Positions 39,222 through 49,315 are shown, counted from the stretch's first letter. The stretch: 64,000 nt of DNA from Puniceicoccaceae bacterium (GCA_002729725.1 PBYS01000116.1:26261-90260), one strand, 5' to 3'. The notes: generated from the letters alone by a model not told the origin. A program made the numbers and translations.

Positions 39222-40091
39222 CTATTTCCCTAGCGCCGAAGTCTCTTTTAAGTAGGCCACAATCTTGGCGAACTTCGCATCATCAAAATCTTCATGATTG
39301 GGCATGATTGTATCTGGGTAAAACTGCTTAGGATTCGTAATCATCTTCCTCAAGTACGCTTCATTGTAATTCGCATGCCCTTGCAGCACAATTAAAGGAC
39401 GCTGCGAAACATTGCCACCGACATTGCCGGGCCCCTGGTGGCAGACATTACAGCGCTGCAGAAACAAATCACGTCCGGCCTGCGCCAGTGGCGACAACTG
39501 GTCCATCGGCGCATCATAAAATGGTGCATAACGCTTAGCTGTATTCATTGCACGAATACCAGTCATTTGAGTCGCAGAAACCATCCCATATTTTGGAGAA
39601 CCTGGGTAACCGCTTTTATCACCGACCACGAAAACATAATAGGGAGCCAATGCCTCAATATCTCCGCCAAACATCGGCCATTCACTCTCATCGGGCCCCT
39701 TGCCGTTAATATACAGCAACATGACTGGATCATTTCCCTCAAGATACTCCAGTGTCATAAAACTCTCCCACGCATCTGTAGTTTCCAACAAGAAACCATC
39801 CGCATCGGACCCCAAACCAAGCGCCTTCACCAAAGACTTCAGGGGCAGCACACCTAAGTCGGCCATATCAGCACCGGGGAAAACTTCCTCCCGAATCGTG
39901 GTAAATCCATCGATCTCCGAGAGTTCCTCACGAGTCATATAGCCGCCCTCTTGCCCCCAATCACCGCTAAAATAAATGGACGCCTCTGCCGGCTCTTCAG
40001 CATGCATTGCTACTTCAGCCAGTAAAGAGCTTTGAGTGCATAAAGAAAGTAAGCCACACAGGCCTATAGTATGAAGTAGGTAGGAATTCAT
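39222..40091 (-). CDS. Exported cytochrome c with novel N-terminal domain
   Basis: 289 aa. Signal peptide MNSYLLHTIGLCGLLSLCTQSSLLA. One c-type haem site, CNVCH near residue 212 in 'FLQRCNVCHQGPGN', and a likely axial Met in 'PDTIMPNHEDF' near 263, ending 'FAKIVAYLKETS' as in class I cytochromes c. The first 180 residues are not haem-related ('MTREELSEIDGFTTIREEVFPG', 'LLYINGKGPDESEWPMFGGDIEAL') and faintly recall the oxidoreductase molybdopterin-binding fold, which is a guess. Role: periplasmic electron transfer. It lies downstream of a surface operon but beyond its terminator. Confidence 0.82.
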   Translation of the reverse strand: MNSYLLHTIGLCGLLSLCTQSSLLAEVAMHAEEPAEASIYFSGDWGQEGGYMTREELSEIDGFTTIREEVFPGADMADLGVLPLKSLVKALGLGSDADGFLLETTDAWESFMTLEYLEGNDPVMLLYINGKGPDESEWPMFGGDIEALAPYYVFVVGDKSGYPGSPKYGMVSATQMTGIRAMNTAKRYAPFYDAPMDQLSPLAQAGRDLFLQRCNVCHQGPGNVGGNVSQRPLIVLQGHANYNEAYLRKMITNPKQFYPDTIMPNHEDFDDAKFAKIVAYLKETSALGK

Positions 40092-40238
40092 TCGATCGAT
40101 TTAGCAAAATCTAAGCCAGATTTTTCATCGAAAATAATATTTCACCTAAATGCGACCCACTCGTGTATCCGAAAATACGACACATATTCAAATGCATGCA
40201 TATACCCACAAGTAACTATAAAAGTGCCACGATTGCAC

Positions 40239-40281
40239 AAAAAACCGCTGTTGCGAGTCATTGCTCACTCGCAACAGCGGT
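40239..40281 (-). terminator. Strong terminator of the second surface operon
   Basis: ACCGCTGTTGCGAGT and ACTCGCAACAGCGGT form a perfect 15-bp stem with an eight-base loop; read leftward the stem is followed by TTTTTT. It lies 20 bases past the PEP-CTERM gene. Confidence 0.93.
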
Positions 40282-40301
40282 GTCCAAGCGTTACGAAAAA
40301 A

Positions 40302-40982
40302 CTATCGTACCCGACGGCGCACCAGTGCGCCCCCTAATACTACCAGGCCCAATAGCGCTGCAGCAGAAGCTGGCTCTGGCACAGTAGTCAAGTTCGCCAC
40401 CAACAAACCGGAATCAAGTGCACCTGATTCCGGGCCGCTGGGTAACATAATTGAATTCTGCGTGAAAGCATACAATCCATAAGAGGAAGATCCATCCGCA
40501 GGCACATCCCATTCACTACCCAGGCTTCCGCTTGCCTGGCTAAAAATACCATACGAAGCACCCACCCCGATAAAACCATCTGCCATGCTGGCTTCCGGGA
40601 ACCATGCGAGTGCCAGCGCATCCCCCTCGCTTAATGTATGACTGCCGTAACTACCGAGACTCACACTGGGTAGCCATGCAGCGAGTAAACCATCCATACC
40701 TGAGTTGGAAAGGTCGCCATACCACAGCACAAGATCATCGCCGCTAGTACCATCGGCAGTGATACCAGTAGAAAGATCTTCAGCAAATGAGAATGCTTCG
40801 ACGGCATCGAATCCATTGCTGTCTGTATCCGCAAGCAACATGACTACACCTGTCGTAGGCATCGCTTCGCCCGCGTTCAATGTTTGCAACTGATCGGCCT
40901 GAATATCAAAGGAGATCGTGCCATAGACTGTAGACATCATTGTAGATGCACACAGTAAGAGTGAAGAATGTATCTTTTTCAT
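40302..40982 (-). CDS. PEP-CTERM sorting-domain secreted protein
   Basis: 226 aa. Signal peptide MKKIHSSLLLCASTMMSTVYG; C-terminal 'TTVPEPASAAALLGLVVLGG' followed by ALVRRRVR is a textbook PEP-CTERM signal (VPEP, hydrophobic helix, Arg tail). The central part is Ser/Gly/Asp-rich with 'SFDIQADQLQTLNAGEAMPT' and 'LLADTDSNGFDA', a start seen in other Verrucomicrobiota secreted proteins. It starts 26 bases after the TIGR02597-like gene and is the last gene before the operon terminator. It is probably exported and processed by an exosortase coded elsewhere. Confidence 0.87.
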   Translation of the reverse strand: MKKIHSSLLLCASTMMSTVYGTISFDIQADQLQTLNAGEAMPTTGVVMLLADTDSNGFDAVEAFSFAEDLSTGITADGTSGDDLVLWYGDLSNSGMDGLLAAWLPSVSLGSYGSHTLSEGDALALAWFPEASMADGFIGVGASYGIFSQASGSLGSEWDVPADGSSSYGLYAFTQNSIMLPSGPESGALDSGLLVANLTTVPEPASAAALLGLVVLGGALVRRRVR

Positions 40983-41008
40983 TATATATTTACTTTTAAT
41001 TTCGTTAC

Positions 41009-42142
41009 TTAATCGAGATCACTGCTCAAATACTCGGGCAGAAATTGCCAGAGTGCTTGTGAGCCACTCGTATCGCCGACTTTGCGGATGAGAACTCCCT
41101 GCCCAGGCTGAAAGACCTCGACGGAGTCCATCAAACTTAAGAAGCCGCCCCCTTTTAGCCGCCAACCGGGCCCGCCGAAGCTAGCTCCTTCATAGTAGTA
41201 ATAGATCCCGACGGCTGCTTTATCGAATCCAGCAGCACTGTTATCCATGACCATCACTAAATCCGCATCCAATCCTGTGATGGATGTGGTGCCTTCTACA
41301 GCTCCACTTTCCAGCAACTTGGAATCCGCAAGGCTGACTGGCACCATGCTGGTGGTCGCCACACGTATATCACTATCGATTTCGCGCCCTTCAATCACAA
41401 ATGTGGATTGAGTCATTTGCACCTGCCCCGGCAGCAACAATTCGACCGCAGAATCTGTGATATTACGAAAACCAAATGCACGATCGGGAGCGATGGGATA
41501 ATCATCATGTATCTCAGTCCAGCTGTCTCCTCTCATACGCCAGCCTTCACCGCCAAAAGCGGTGCCGTCGTAATAATAAAAAACCGTGGATGCGGCTAAG
41601 TCGACTCCCGCGCTCTGGTCGTAGAAATGCAACTCAGAGCGCTCGCCCAAACCTGTGATCGCAGCACTCGGCGTAACTGCATCTTGCTCACTAAAGAAAG
41701 TGCCCAAGGTCCAGTAAGGCACGATTTGTAGCGCTTGATTTTCGAGGCCATAGCCCTCCAGGCTGCCCGCCTCCAGATCCAACTCCAAAGAGTCGGCGTC
41801 GTTGCCTGAGATCGTGTAGTAGCAACCTTCCAAATCACCACTCATGAAGAGTGCATAGTACGTCACTGGTTGCGTATCGGCAACATACACCCATTCGTCC
41901 TCCGACCAATCTGGGCTGGCACCTGTAGTGACCAGGTCGATACGATTACCTTCGACCGTCGCAATCTGTCCGGAATAGACAGCGGTGCGATGCAGCGGCA
42001 GGCTGATCAAGGCATCGGATTGAGCCGGCACTTCCAGCTCTAGCATGCCCATAGGGTCCGTTTCCAGGGTGATGGCTGTCCCCACACTCGCCGTCGCGGC
42101 GAACAGCGGGAGCAGTATCCAATTTCGTGTATGTAAATACAT
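41009..42142 (-). CDS. TIGR02597-like secreted protein
   Basis: 377 aa with signal peptide MYLHTRNWILLPLFAATASVGTA. 'DPMGMLELEVPAQSDALISLPLHRTAVYSGQIATVEGNRI' near the N-terminus, and two related blocks ending in 'YYYDGTAFGGEGWRMRGD' and 'YYYEGASFGGPGWRLKGGG' with 'GQGVLIRK', match the layout I know for TIGR02597, a family found largely in Verrucomicrobiota and often beside PEP-CTERM or autotransporter-like genes. Function unknown. It sits 39 bases after the giant LamG protein and 26 before the PEP-CTERM gene, so operon membership is likely. Confidence 0.8.
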   Translation of the reverse strand: MYLHTRNWILLPLFAATASVGTAITLETDPMGMLELEVPAQSDALISLPLHRTAVYSGQIATVEGNRIDLVTTGASPDWSEDEWVYVADTQPVTYYALFMSGDLEGCYYTISGNDADSLELDLEAGSLEGYGLENQALQIVPYWTLGTFFSEQDAVTPSAAITGLGERSELHFYDQSAGVDLAASTVFYYYDGTAFGGEGWRMRGDSWTEIHDDYPIAPDRAFGFRNITDSAVELLLPGQVQMTQSTFVIEGREIDSDIRVATTSMVPVSLADSKLLESGAVEGTTSITGLDADLVMVMDNSAAGFDKAAVGIYYYYEGASFGGPGWRLKGGGFLSLMDSVEVFQPGQGVLIRKVGDTSGSQALWQFLPEYLSSDLD

Positions 42143-42181
42143 ATTAAATCTTATTCTAAGTGTTAATGTCTGTAGTGCGTA

Positions 42182-45100
42182 TTATTGAACGACGATGCGC
42201 CAGAAGAGGGCTTTGACTTTAGTATCAATCTCAAGCTGGACCGATTCGGTGCCATCCTCGTTGTCGACGATACGTTCGGTGATCTCGACGATTTCTTCGC
42301 TGGGCAGGTCCCAGTGGATCAAGTCTTCCGAGATGAGGTAGCTCCATTGCAAGCCGGCATCCTGAATGCGCTGGTAGCGCATTTCATTCACGCCCGCCCC
42401 CAGTGTAACGGTTGGCATGTGCAGACCGGATCCACTCTTGGGATTTCCATTAAAGACGAACTCATAGTAATTACTATAGCCGTCGCCATCATGGTCGTCC
42501 TCGCGGCCGACATTGCTATCTTCGGCATCGAAGAGTTGGTCACGCCACGAGGAGTAAGTGGACCCCGCTGCGGTGAATGACTGTAAGCTGGTTTCCACTG
42601 GCTTACGTCCATCCGTTGCTTTGGCATACCACTCATAATGACGGCCAGCCAATAGCTCGTCCCACTCGAACTCCAATTCGGATTCGGCAGGTATATCGGT
42701 GAAGGTCGCCAACTCCTCAAATTCGGAGATGATGGTTCCCATGTCATACTCCAATTCGAACTGACTGTTCGTGTCGGTCTCATAGGCATCCACCCAAGGT
42801 GAGTAAGTGCGCACGTAGATCTTATTGTGTGCAGGTTCGAATGTCAGGATTCGTAGGTAACCTTGGCCACCTTCGCTGTAGCCCTGATAGTCTTGTAAGA
42901 GGGAGTGCGTAATATTTCCCTCGAACTCATCCGTGCGTTGTCCCTCACCGTGGATGTGACCACCGAGCATCAGGTGTAAATTAGGATAGCCCTTCAAGCG
43001 CTCGTAGATCGCTTCACCGTAGGAACTCCAAGAAGCAGGATTGCCGGTATTGACAAGGTGGTGCGTCGTCACGATGACACGACGATCGGGATAGGCTTGC
43101 ACTAAGCCTTCGGCCCAATCGAGCACCTCTGTATTTGCAGAGCCACGATACTCCAGACTGATCGAAAGGAAGTCGTATGAGCCAACCGAATACAATTGGT
43201 AGTAATTATCATTGTTACTGCCGTAGTGGTCGCCGTAGTAGCTCTTGTCAGCCCAGTGATCGACACCGAAATACTTGTTATAGTAAGTCGTGGTGCCATC
43301 TGGATCCCAGATCGGCTCTTGGTCGTGATTCCCGACCGCGACGCCATAAGGAATACCTTCAGGCAGTCCAGTTGTTAGCGGATCTTCCAGTAAGTAGAGC
43401 GCGTCCGAAGCGTTGATCCACTCCTGCTCTGCAGAGCTTCCGTTACCATAAGTATCACCGTTCTGAACGATGTCTCCCAGGTGCAAGACGAAGGCAATAT
43501 TCAAGGCTTCGCGATTATCAATGACCCATTGTGTTTGAGAAGCGAAGATTTCCTTCACAGCTCCATTGATCTCTGCCGAATAGAATTGTGTATCAGGCAG
43601 CAATACCACCGAGAACGCTTCGTCGGAATCAGCGACTAGACGTCCGAAGAGTGTGACATCCAGTAGGTCTTCAAGATTGCCATCAGTGACATCCAGATTA
43701 ATAACCGCGGGCTCGGCAACTTCAGACGCACCGTCTGTAGGCGCCTTGATCGTGACCTCTGGATACAGATTCGCAGGATCGGTATCGATTTCAACAATCA
43801 GCTCTGGGCGTTGCTTTGCATCGGCACTTAATGATGAATAGAAACCGTATCCATCGTCGGAGTAGGTTTGAATCACCCAGCCATAGACCGGTGCACCATT
43901 CAACCAGTCGACCAGGGTCGGCGTGACCTCGACGTCGTAGTATGACTCTTGGCTAGAGAAGATGCTCACGCTATCGGGCTGACTATCTGATTCGATATCG
44001 TCATCGTCGATACCGTTACCGCCCCAGGCCTCAGAGGACCAGCTAGACAAATCATCCCAATCCACCAGCATTTGCTGGAAGTGCATGGGGCCATCACTTT
44101 GCACGGAAGTATCGGTGCCGACATAGAGTCGGATATAAGCACGATCGATAATCGAGCCTGCAGGAATTTGCCCCGCAGCTTCACCAAAGATGTCGCCAAA
44201 GTTCAGCAATACCTGACGCTCACTGCCATCCGAGTTATGGTCTACCCATAGGATTGCATTCTGCGCATTGGCCTCAGGCGTATCGGAATCGATCTCAATC
44301 TCCAATGCACTCGCATAGTCATTGAAGCCTTGCTGGAAGGACAGTTGACGCAGACCATAAGGTCCATCGTCTGTGCGAGCAAACGCGGGCTCACTAATGC
44401 CGCCACCAGTTTCGCTCAAAGCGACTACACGGTAATAGTGTGTGCTCTCCGTCTCCAAGCCAGTGTGGCTGTAGGACTGCGTATCTGGATCGAGATCCGC
44501 AACTAACACCTCCCACTCACCGTAGTAGTCCGTGGCGTGTTCAATCATATAGGCGGTCTCGTCGCTGGCAACGTCAGTCCAGGTCAACTCAATTTCTGAA
44601 GTAGAGACCGGCTCAGCAACTACCGAAGTGGGCGCTGCAGGAGTCGGACCATCGCTATAGACAACCACTAATTCAGGATGAATATCAATATCTGCGGCCT
44701 TGGAAGTCCAGAAGCCAAAGCCATCATTATCGGAGTTCAACAACACCCAACCGCGATTGGTCGCAGTGCCTGCAAGATACGCTTCGATGGAAGCGGTGAC
44801 GTCCCACTCGCTCCAGGTCTCGATGTCCTTATAGGTTTCATGCACATATTCCGCAGTGGCGACTGCTTCGACATCGTCGGCTGTGATACCATCGACCATC
44901 GAATTCCAGCTGCTGTTCGCCGACCAATCCGCGAGCATGCGGTGTAGGCTAATGATATCGTTGCTGGGGTTATTCCCGTCTCCAACCCATAGGCGTAGCG
45001 TCGCGCTCTTAACGATCGCAGTGGATGGTATTTGCTGCGCGCCGGTTCCGATGATATCTTGGAAATCAATCAGCACCTGATCTTCATCGGTCTCACTATT

Positions 45101-46123
45101 ATTGTCGGTATAGAGGTTGGAAGTATTCCAGGTTGCATCAGCACCAGGCGAGCTCGAGGAGCGTATGCCGATATCATTAGTCGCGATGTATCCATTCATT
45201 CCATACTGGAACTTGGCAACTTTCTCATTGTAGCGCGTGCCGATATTCGCACGTATCGCGGAGCTATATACCGTGCCCCCAACAGTGCTGACACGGTAGT
45301 AGTAATCTAGATCGGGCTGAACCTCCGTGTCGAAGTAGCTTTCCACATTCGCGGCAGTCGTTTCGATCACAATCCATTCACCCTCTGTGCCTTCGCGGCG
45401 CTCCAGCGTGAAACCCGACTCATTACTGGAAGCATCTACCCAGCTCAATTCGATCACTTTATCGGCTGTGGCCAATGCTGTCAGATCCGTGGGAGGAAAG
45501 GAGATCACAGATGTGTCCAAGTCGGTGGCTTGCCAATCCGCATCAGTAAAGACCCCACTAACAGCGCCGTGAATTTGCTGACTCTCGTCGTAGGCTGCGG
45601 CGCCCGCAGTTTCATCCAGTTTCCAGAAGCCGGACAAGTCTGCATTCGGCAGTGCGGGATTCTCAGTCATCAATGAGCGGATCTCACTCATTTCAAGTGC
45701 ACGATTCCAAACAGAGACTTCATCAATCAAACCTGCAAAATAACCCGCCGGCGAGCCGGAGGAATTGAGCGCGGAACCGATACTAAAGTGCTGAATACTA
45801 TCGGCGCGCAACGGCTGTCCGACATAGAGTTCATTCTCCAGCGCACCATTTAAATATAGCTTCCATGTGCTGCCATCGTAAGTCAGTGCGGCATAATACC
45901 ACACATGATCTTGAATCGGAGACACACCTACAATCGGGTGATTCAGGCCCGGACTGGTGCCGCCAGCTCCTTCTTCAAAGTCGGCCCCCAGCATACCTGT
46001 GCCAGAATCAATGCCGAAGAAATAATTACAATCTACTGTAGTGCCATCACTCTCACCGCGACCTTTCGCGACGAGTGGAATGCCGTGAATACCACCCACC
46101 ACTGGTTGCGGTGGAACCTTCAC
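42182..46123 (-). CDS. Giant LamG/Fn3/DNRLRE metallophosphoesterase, C-terminal part (frameshifted)
   Basis: 1313 codons; the first start in frame is GTG 46123, which lacks a signal peptide, so this is the 3' part of the gene starting at 48185. Order: rest of the second LamG domain; Fn3 near 220-290; DNRLRE/CBM96-like domain near 295-485; Fn3 near 490-575; second DNRLRE-like domain near 585-790; calcineurin-type phosphoesterase near 838-1060 ('VVLLPDTQFYS', 'LHLGDIVQNGD', 'AVGNHDQEP', 'VTTHHLVNTG', 'LGGHIHGEG'); and a C-terminal domain with an Asp-rich 'DDHDGDGYSNYYEF' and ending 'LFWRIVVQ'. All metal ligands are present, so it should hydrolyse a phosphoester outside the cell or at the surface. 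The substrate is unknown. Confidence 0.85.
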   Translation of the reverse strand: MKVPPQPVVGGIHGIPLVAKGRGESDGTTVDCNYFFGIDSGTGMLGADFEEGAGGTSPGLNHPIVGVSPIQDHVWYYAALTYDGSTWKLYLNGALENELYVGQPLRADSIQHFSIGSALNSSGSPAGYFAGLIDEVSVWNRALEMSEIRSLMTENPALPNADLSGFWKLDETAGAAAYDESQQIHGAVSGVFTDADWQATDLDTSVISFPPTDLTALATADKVIELSWVDASSNESGFTLERREGTEGEWIVIETTAANVESYFDTEVQPDLDYYYRVSTVGGTVYSSAIRANIGTRYNEKVAKFQYGMNGYIATNDIGIRSSSSPGADATWNTSNLYTDNNSETDEDQVLIDFQDIIGTGAQQIPSTAIVKSATLRLWVGDGNNPSNDIISLHRMLADWSANSSWNSMVDGITADDVEAVATAEYVHETYKDIETWSEWDVTASIEAYLAGTATNRGWVLLNSDNDGFGFWTSKAADIDIHPELVVVYSDGPTPAAPTSVVAEPVSTSEIELTWTDVASDETAYMIEHATDYYGEWEVLVADLDPDTQSYSHTGLETESTHYYRVVALSETGGGISEPAFARTDDGPYGLRQLSFQQGFNDYASALEIEIDSDTPEANAQNAILWVDHNSDGSERQVLLNFGDIFGEAAGQIPAGSIIDRAYIRLYVGTDTSVQSDGPMHFQQMLVDWDDLSSWSSEAWGGNGIDDDDIESDSQPDSVSIFSSQESYYDVEVTPTLVDWLNGAPVYGWVIQTYSDDGYGFYSSLSADAKQRPELIVEIDTDPANLYPEVTIKAPTDGASEVAEPAVINLDVTDGNLEDLLDVTLFGRLVADSDEAFSVVLLPDTQFYSAEINGAVKEIFASQTQWVIDNREALNIAFVLHLGDIVQNGDTYGNGSSAEQEWINASDALYLLEDPLTTGLPEGIPYGVAVGNHDQEPIWDPDGTTTYYNKYFGVDHWADKSYYGDHYGSNNDNYYQLYSVGSYDFLSISLEYRGSANTEVLDWAEGLVQAYPDRRVIVTTHHLVNTGNPASWSSYGEAIYERLKGYPNLHLMLGGHIHGEGQRTDEFEGNITHSLLQDYQGYSEGGQGYLRILTFEPAHNKIYVRTYSPWVDAYETDTNSQFELEYDMGTIISEFEELATFTDIPAESELEFEWDELLAGRHYEWYAKATDGRKPVETSLQSFTAAGSTYSSWRDQLFDAEDSNVGREDDHDGDGYSNYYEFVFNGNPKSGSGLHMPTVTLGAGVNEMRYQRIQDAGLQWSYLISEDLIHWDLPSEEIVEITERIVDNEDGTESVQLEIDTKVKALFWRIVVQ

Positions 46124-48185
46124 CGGTTTTCTTAAACCAAAGAGTAATGGTCAACTCAGACATACCGAGCGTGTTGCCCATCGTGATGTAATCATCGATA
46201 CCATCGAACTCAAGTGCGCTGGTTCCTGTTCCAAAGCGGAAGGCCTGCACCGCATCGGGCTCGCCTGAGCCAAATGTGTTAGAAGCGCTCACTCGATAGA
46301 AATACTTCGTATCTTCGAGCACGGTGCTGTCGCTATAGGACGTGCTGCCTGCAGGCAAACTATCCGTGAGTATTGTCCACGGACCATCGAGCGAATAAGC
46401 GCGCTCTACGATATAGTTCCCCTCGTCACTCACGCTATCAGTCCATGTAATCAAGGCGGCATTCTCTGGCGTGCGGCTCACGCTGGTATCCGTCGGCGAA
46501 CCAGGAACGGCACCGAGTGTATAGTGAATGACCAACTCCGGACGCAAACTCAGGTCGCTTGACTCCGAGGAAGTGATCCCGAAACCATTACTGCCCGCAT
46601 TTAATAATACCCAACCACGATTGGTATGACTGCCATCCAAAATACTTTGCACGCGCTCAGTCAAATCCCACTCCGACCAGACACTGGCCACATTCAAACC
46701 ATTCTGCGCAAAGTCTGGAATGCTCGCGGCTTCGACACCGTCGGGGCTGATTCCGTCGACCATGCTATTCCAGGTGCTATGGCTGTCCCAATCACTCAAC
46801 ATCGGATACATGCTGATGGTGTTAGAACTCTTCTCATTACCATCGCCTACCCAAATACGTAGGGTCGCGCTTTGAACCACCGAGCCCGCAGGCACTTTGC
46901 CATCGGCTATGGCTCCCTCAAGATTGGGGAATTGCATCAAAATCTGATCTTCGTTCGTTGACGAATTATTATCAGTATACAGCGTCACAATGTTCCACGT
47001 TACATCGGGTCCGGGCGCAACATATTGACGCAATCCGACATCAAGCGCATCAAAGTATCCATTCACTCCGTAGCGAAGCTTCGTCACATGATGGCCGGCT
47101 GAAGTGCCGGCATTGGCTTGTGTAACTAATGAAGTGGCGCCACCAGACACACGTACGCGATATAGATAATCGACGTCTAAGTCGACCGATTCATCCAGAT
47201 AGGAAGTGCTATCTGCTGGCAGTGTCGCCAACTCGGACCATGCTGCAGCGCTTGAATCATACCGCTCAACAATATAGCCTGCCTCAGTGCTTGCTTGATC
47301 CGTCCAGCTAAGGCTGATCGCTCCTACCTGAGAAGCCCAGGCTCGCAGATTTGTAGGAGGCGTCACAAAATCCGCTCTTACAAAATTGCTGTCCACCCAT
47401 GTGGATTCGGTCTCGCCAGTAAAGACACCATCGTTGTTACCCGTCGCATCGGCGACTGTAACACCAGAAGCCTGCTCCAGTGGCCAATAGCCCACCAGTC
47501 CGGTTTCTGTGACAGCAGGCGTCGAGGTCATTAAGTTCTCGATATCACTTTGGCTCAAGGCATGATCCCAAACGCTGACTTCATTCAGGCTTCCTGCAAA
47601 ATAGCCCTGAACGGTGCCACTAGAATTCATTGCTGCACCCAATCCGAAATGCTGGATACTATCGGAACGGAGGGGCTGCCCCACGTAAAGCTCCGCATCC
47701 AACTGTCCATTCAAATATACCTTCCATGTCGCGCCATCATAAGTGAGTGCGGCATGCTGCCACACGCCTTCAACCACAGGAGTCACACCCACCACTGGGT
47801 GATTGATCCCTGGGCTGACACCCGCAGCGCCTTCTTCGAAGTCAGCGGCAAGCATGCCTGCACTATTGATCCCGAAGATGTAATTACAGTCGAGCGTGCT
47901 GGCATCATTCTCACCACGTCCTTTAGCGACAAGTGGGATCACATTGACACCGCCCGCGCCAGAACTGCCTAGGGCACCGCCCGCGTCTTTTTTAAACCAG
48001 ACACTGATCGTCAGTTCGGAAAGACCCAAGGTATTCCCCATGGTCACGTAGTCATCGACTCCATCAAAATGGAGTGCTTTGACATCGTCCGCGTGTACAT
48101 GATTGTGCGTCGCCATTGTAGCCAAACAGCCAAAAAAGCCGTAACTACAGTAGCGCGCTACTCGATTATATAATTGATTGAACAT
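46053..48185 (-). CDS. Giant LamG/Fn3/DNRLRE metallophosphoesterase, N-terminal part (frameshifted)
   Basis: 710 codons from ATG 48185. The N-terminus contains a long signal-like segment (FGCLATMATHNHVHA). LamG domain at about 38-215 ('ALHFDGVDDYVTMGNTLGLSELTISVWFKK', 'HAALTYDGATWKVYLNGQLD'); Fn3 near 235-325; DNRLRE/CBM96-like near 335-535; Fn3 near 545-630; and the start of a second LamG near 645. It then diverges after 'STATSGG' into a short false tail 'WYSRHSTRRERSR'. The other frame continues exactly where LamG should ('IHGIPLVAKGRGESDG', compare 'VNVIPLVAKGRGENDA' in the first copy). One extra base in a GGTGGGTGGT tract at about 46090-46100 explains it. The whole gene spans 42182-48185, about 2000 codons. 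Confidence 0.85.
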   Translation of the reverse strand: MFNQLYNRVARYCSYGFFGCLATMATHNHVHADDVKALHFDGVDDYVTMGNTLGLSELTISVWFKKDAGGALGSSGAGGVNVIPLVAKGRGENDASTLDCNYIFGINSAGMLAADFEEGAAGVSPGINHPVVGVTPVVEGVWQHAALTYDGATWKVYLNGQLDAELYVGQPLRSDSIQHFGLGAAMNSSGTVQGYFAGSLNEVSVWDHALSQSDIENLMTSTPAVTETGLVGYWPLEQASGVTVADATGNNDGVFTGETESTWVDSNFVRADFVTPPTNLRAWASQVGAISLSWTDQASTEAGYIVERYDSSAAAWSELATLPADSTSYLDESVDLDVDYLYRVRVSGGATSLVTQANAGTSAGHHVTKLRYGVNGYFDALDVGLRQYVAPGPDVTWNIVTLYTDNNSSTNEDQILMQFPNLEGAIADGKVPAGSVVQSATLRIWVGDGNEKSSNTISMYPMLSDWDSHSTWNSMVDGISPDGVEAASIPDFAQNGLNVASVWSEWDLTERVQSILDGSHTNRGWVLLNAGSNGFGITSSESSDLSLRPELVIHYTLGAVPGSPTDTSVSRTPENAALITWTDSVSDEGNYIVERAYSLDGPWTILTDSLPAGSTSYSDSTVLEDTKYFYRVSASNTFGSGEPDAVQAFRFGTGTSALEFDGIDDYITMGNTLGMSELTITLWFKKTGEGSTATSGGWYSRHSTRRERSR

Positions 48186-48220
48186 GATTAAATTATTACC
48201 TCTAAATTTACCTTAGCACA

Positions 48221-49315
48221 CTAGCGTGCATTGACTTGTAGCAAGCGCTCCTCAGACGCCCGCGACTGCCAGCGGAAAGAATTGGCCTCTGGATGTAGGA
48301 CTTGAAAATTTTCACCTTGAGATTCTACCCATGCGCTTAAAAACATGCGGGGGCTCAGCGCTGGGAAATCTATGCAACGCGCCTCCAACCAATCCGCTTC
48401 AACAGTTGGCGACTCAAAAGTCATATCCAAACGGAGCATCATATTTTCAGGATCGCCCCCTCTGACGGAACGCCCACGTTGGTAATCAAATGTATTCATG
48501 CGGAAGCAAACCGCCTCCACATCTTGCATCGGCAAGACCACCCCTGCGGCACTTAACTGAAACTGAGCAGCTATAGTATCAGCCAGCACATGACGCGGCA
48601 TGCGTGAAAGATCGTAGGCGTATTCCCCCCAAGCGGATAAGGGTGCCACCACCGACCACTTCACACGTGAACCTTCATCATAGAGATAGCTGACCACTGG
48701 GCGATACTCCCATCCGATGCTCGCAGCGTCTAAGTTGGACATCGCATGAATGCCTTGCACGGGTTCGTCCCACACAAATGCATACTGAATTGAAAAGCCA
48801 GGCCCTACCTTTGCGGGCAGCACCGTCATCTCATCATTCTGGCGCAAAATACAATCTGCATACACCGGAGCACCATGATGGTCCTGCCCCAGATCGAAGA
48901 CCACCGCCAATGATTGAGGCGGCGACTCAAACAGATAGCCCAACACCACCTCGATTCGTTGTTGCTCCAGTCCTAAGTTCTGAACCGCCGAGGAATCAAA
49001 ATCAGGTAGCTGTGCCCAGGCACTGGACGGCAACAATACCCGATTATCTGCATCCACGAGTTTGAAGTGCTTCTGCACTTCACCTTGATACTCGAATGCA
49101 AACTGACGCAAGGCCTCGGGCGCAGTCGCCATTTCTGAACTCAACTCTTGCCCCACCATTTTAATTAAGTCTGGCATTGTCACCTCAATGCGAACTTCGA
49201 GCTGTGCCTCATATACGTTCAAACGAATACTCGTTTGCGCAGCACCATGCCCATGCACCCAGGGTGCAACGACAGAGCAGCATGCGACTAAGAATAATCT
49301 AAAAAACGTATCCAT
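48221..49315 (-). CDS. Secreted protein of unknown function in TonB-receptor operon
   Basis: 364 aa. Signal peptide MDTFFRLFLVACCSVVAPWVHG, mature start 'HGAAQTSIRLNVYEAQLEVRIEVTMPDLIKMVGQ'. The His-rich start and two-strand pattern resemble the soluble N-terminal part of HupE/UreJ-like metal-transport proteins, but no membrane segments follow, so this is a weak guess. The rest is beta-rich with no catalytic motif ('VLADTIAAQFQLSAAGVVLPM', 'MLRLDMTFESPTVEADWLEAR'). It lies between the TonB receptor (173 bases upstream) and the giant phosphoesterase (35 bases downstream), so it probably serves the same uptake or surface process. Confidence 0.75.
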   Translation of the reverse strand: MDTFFRLFLVACCSVVAPWVHGHGAAQTSIRLNVYEAQLEVRIEVTMPDLIKMVGQELSSEMATAPEALRQFAFEYQGEVQKHFKLVDADNRVLLPSSAWAQLPDFDSSAVQNLGLEQQRIEVVLGYLFESPPQSLAVVFDLGQDHHGAPVYADCILRQNDEMTVLPAKVGPGFSIQYAFVWDEPVQGIHAMSNLDAASIGWEYRPVVSYLYDEGSRVKWSVVAPLSAWGEYAYDLSRMPRHVLADTIAAQFQLSAAGVVLPMQDVEAVCFRMNTFDYQRGRSVRGGDPENMMLRLDMTFESPTVEADWLEARCIDFPALSPRMFLSAWVESQGENFQVLHPEANSFRWQSRASEERLLQVNAR

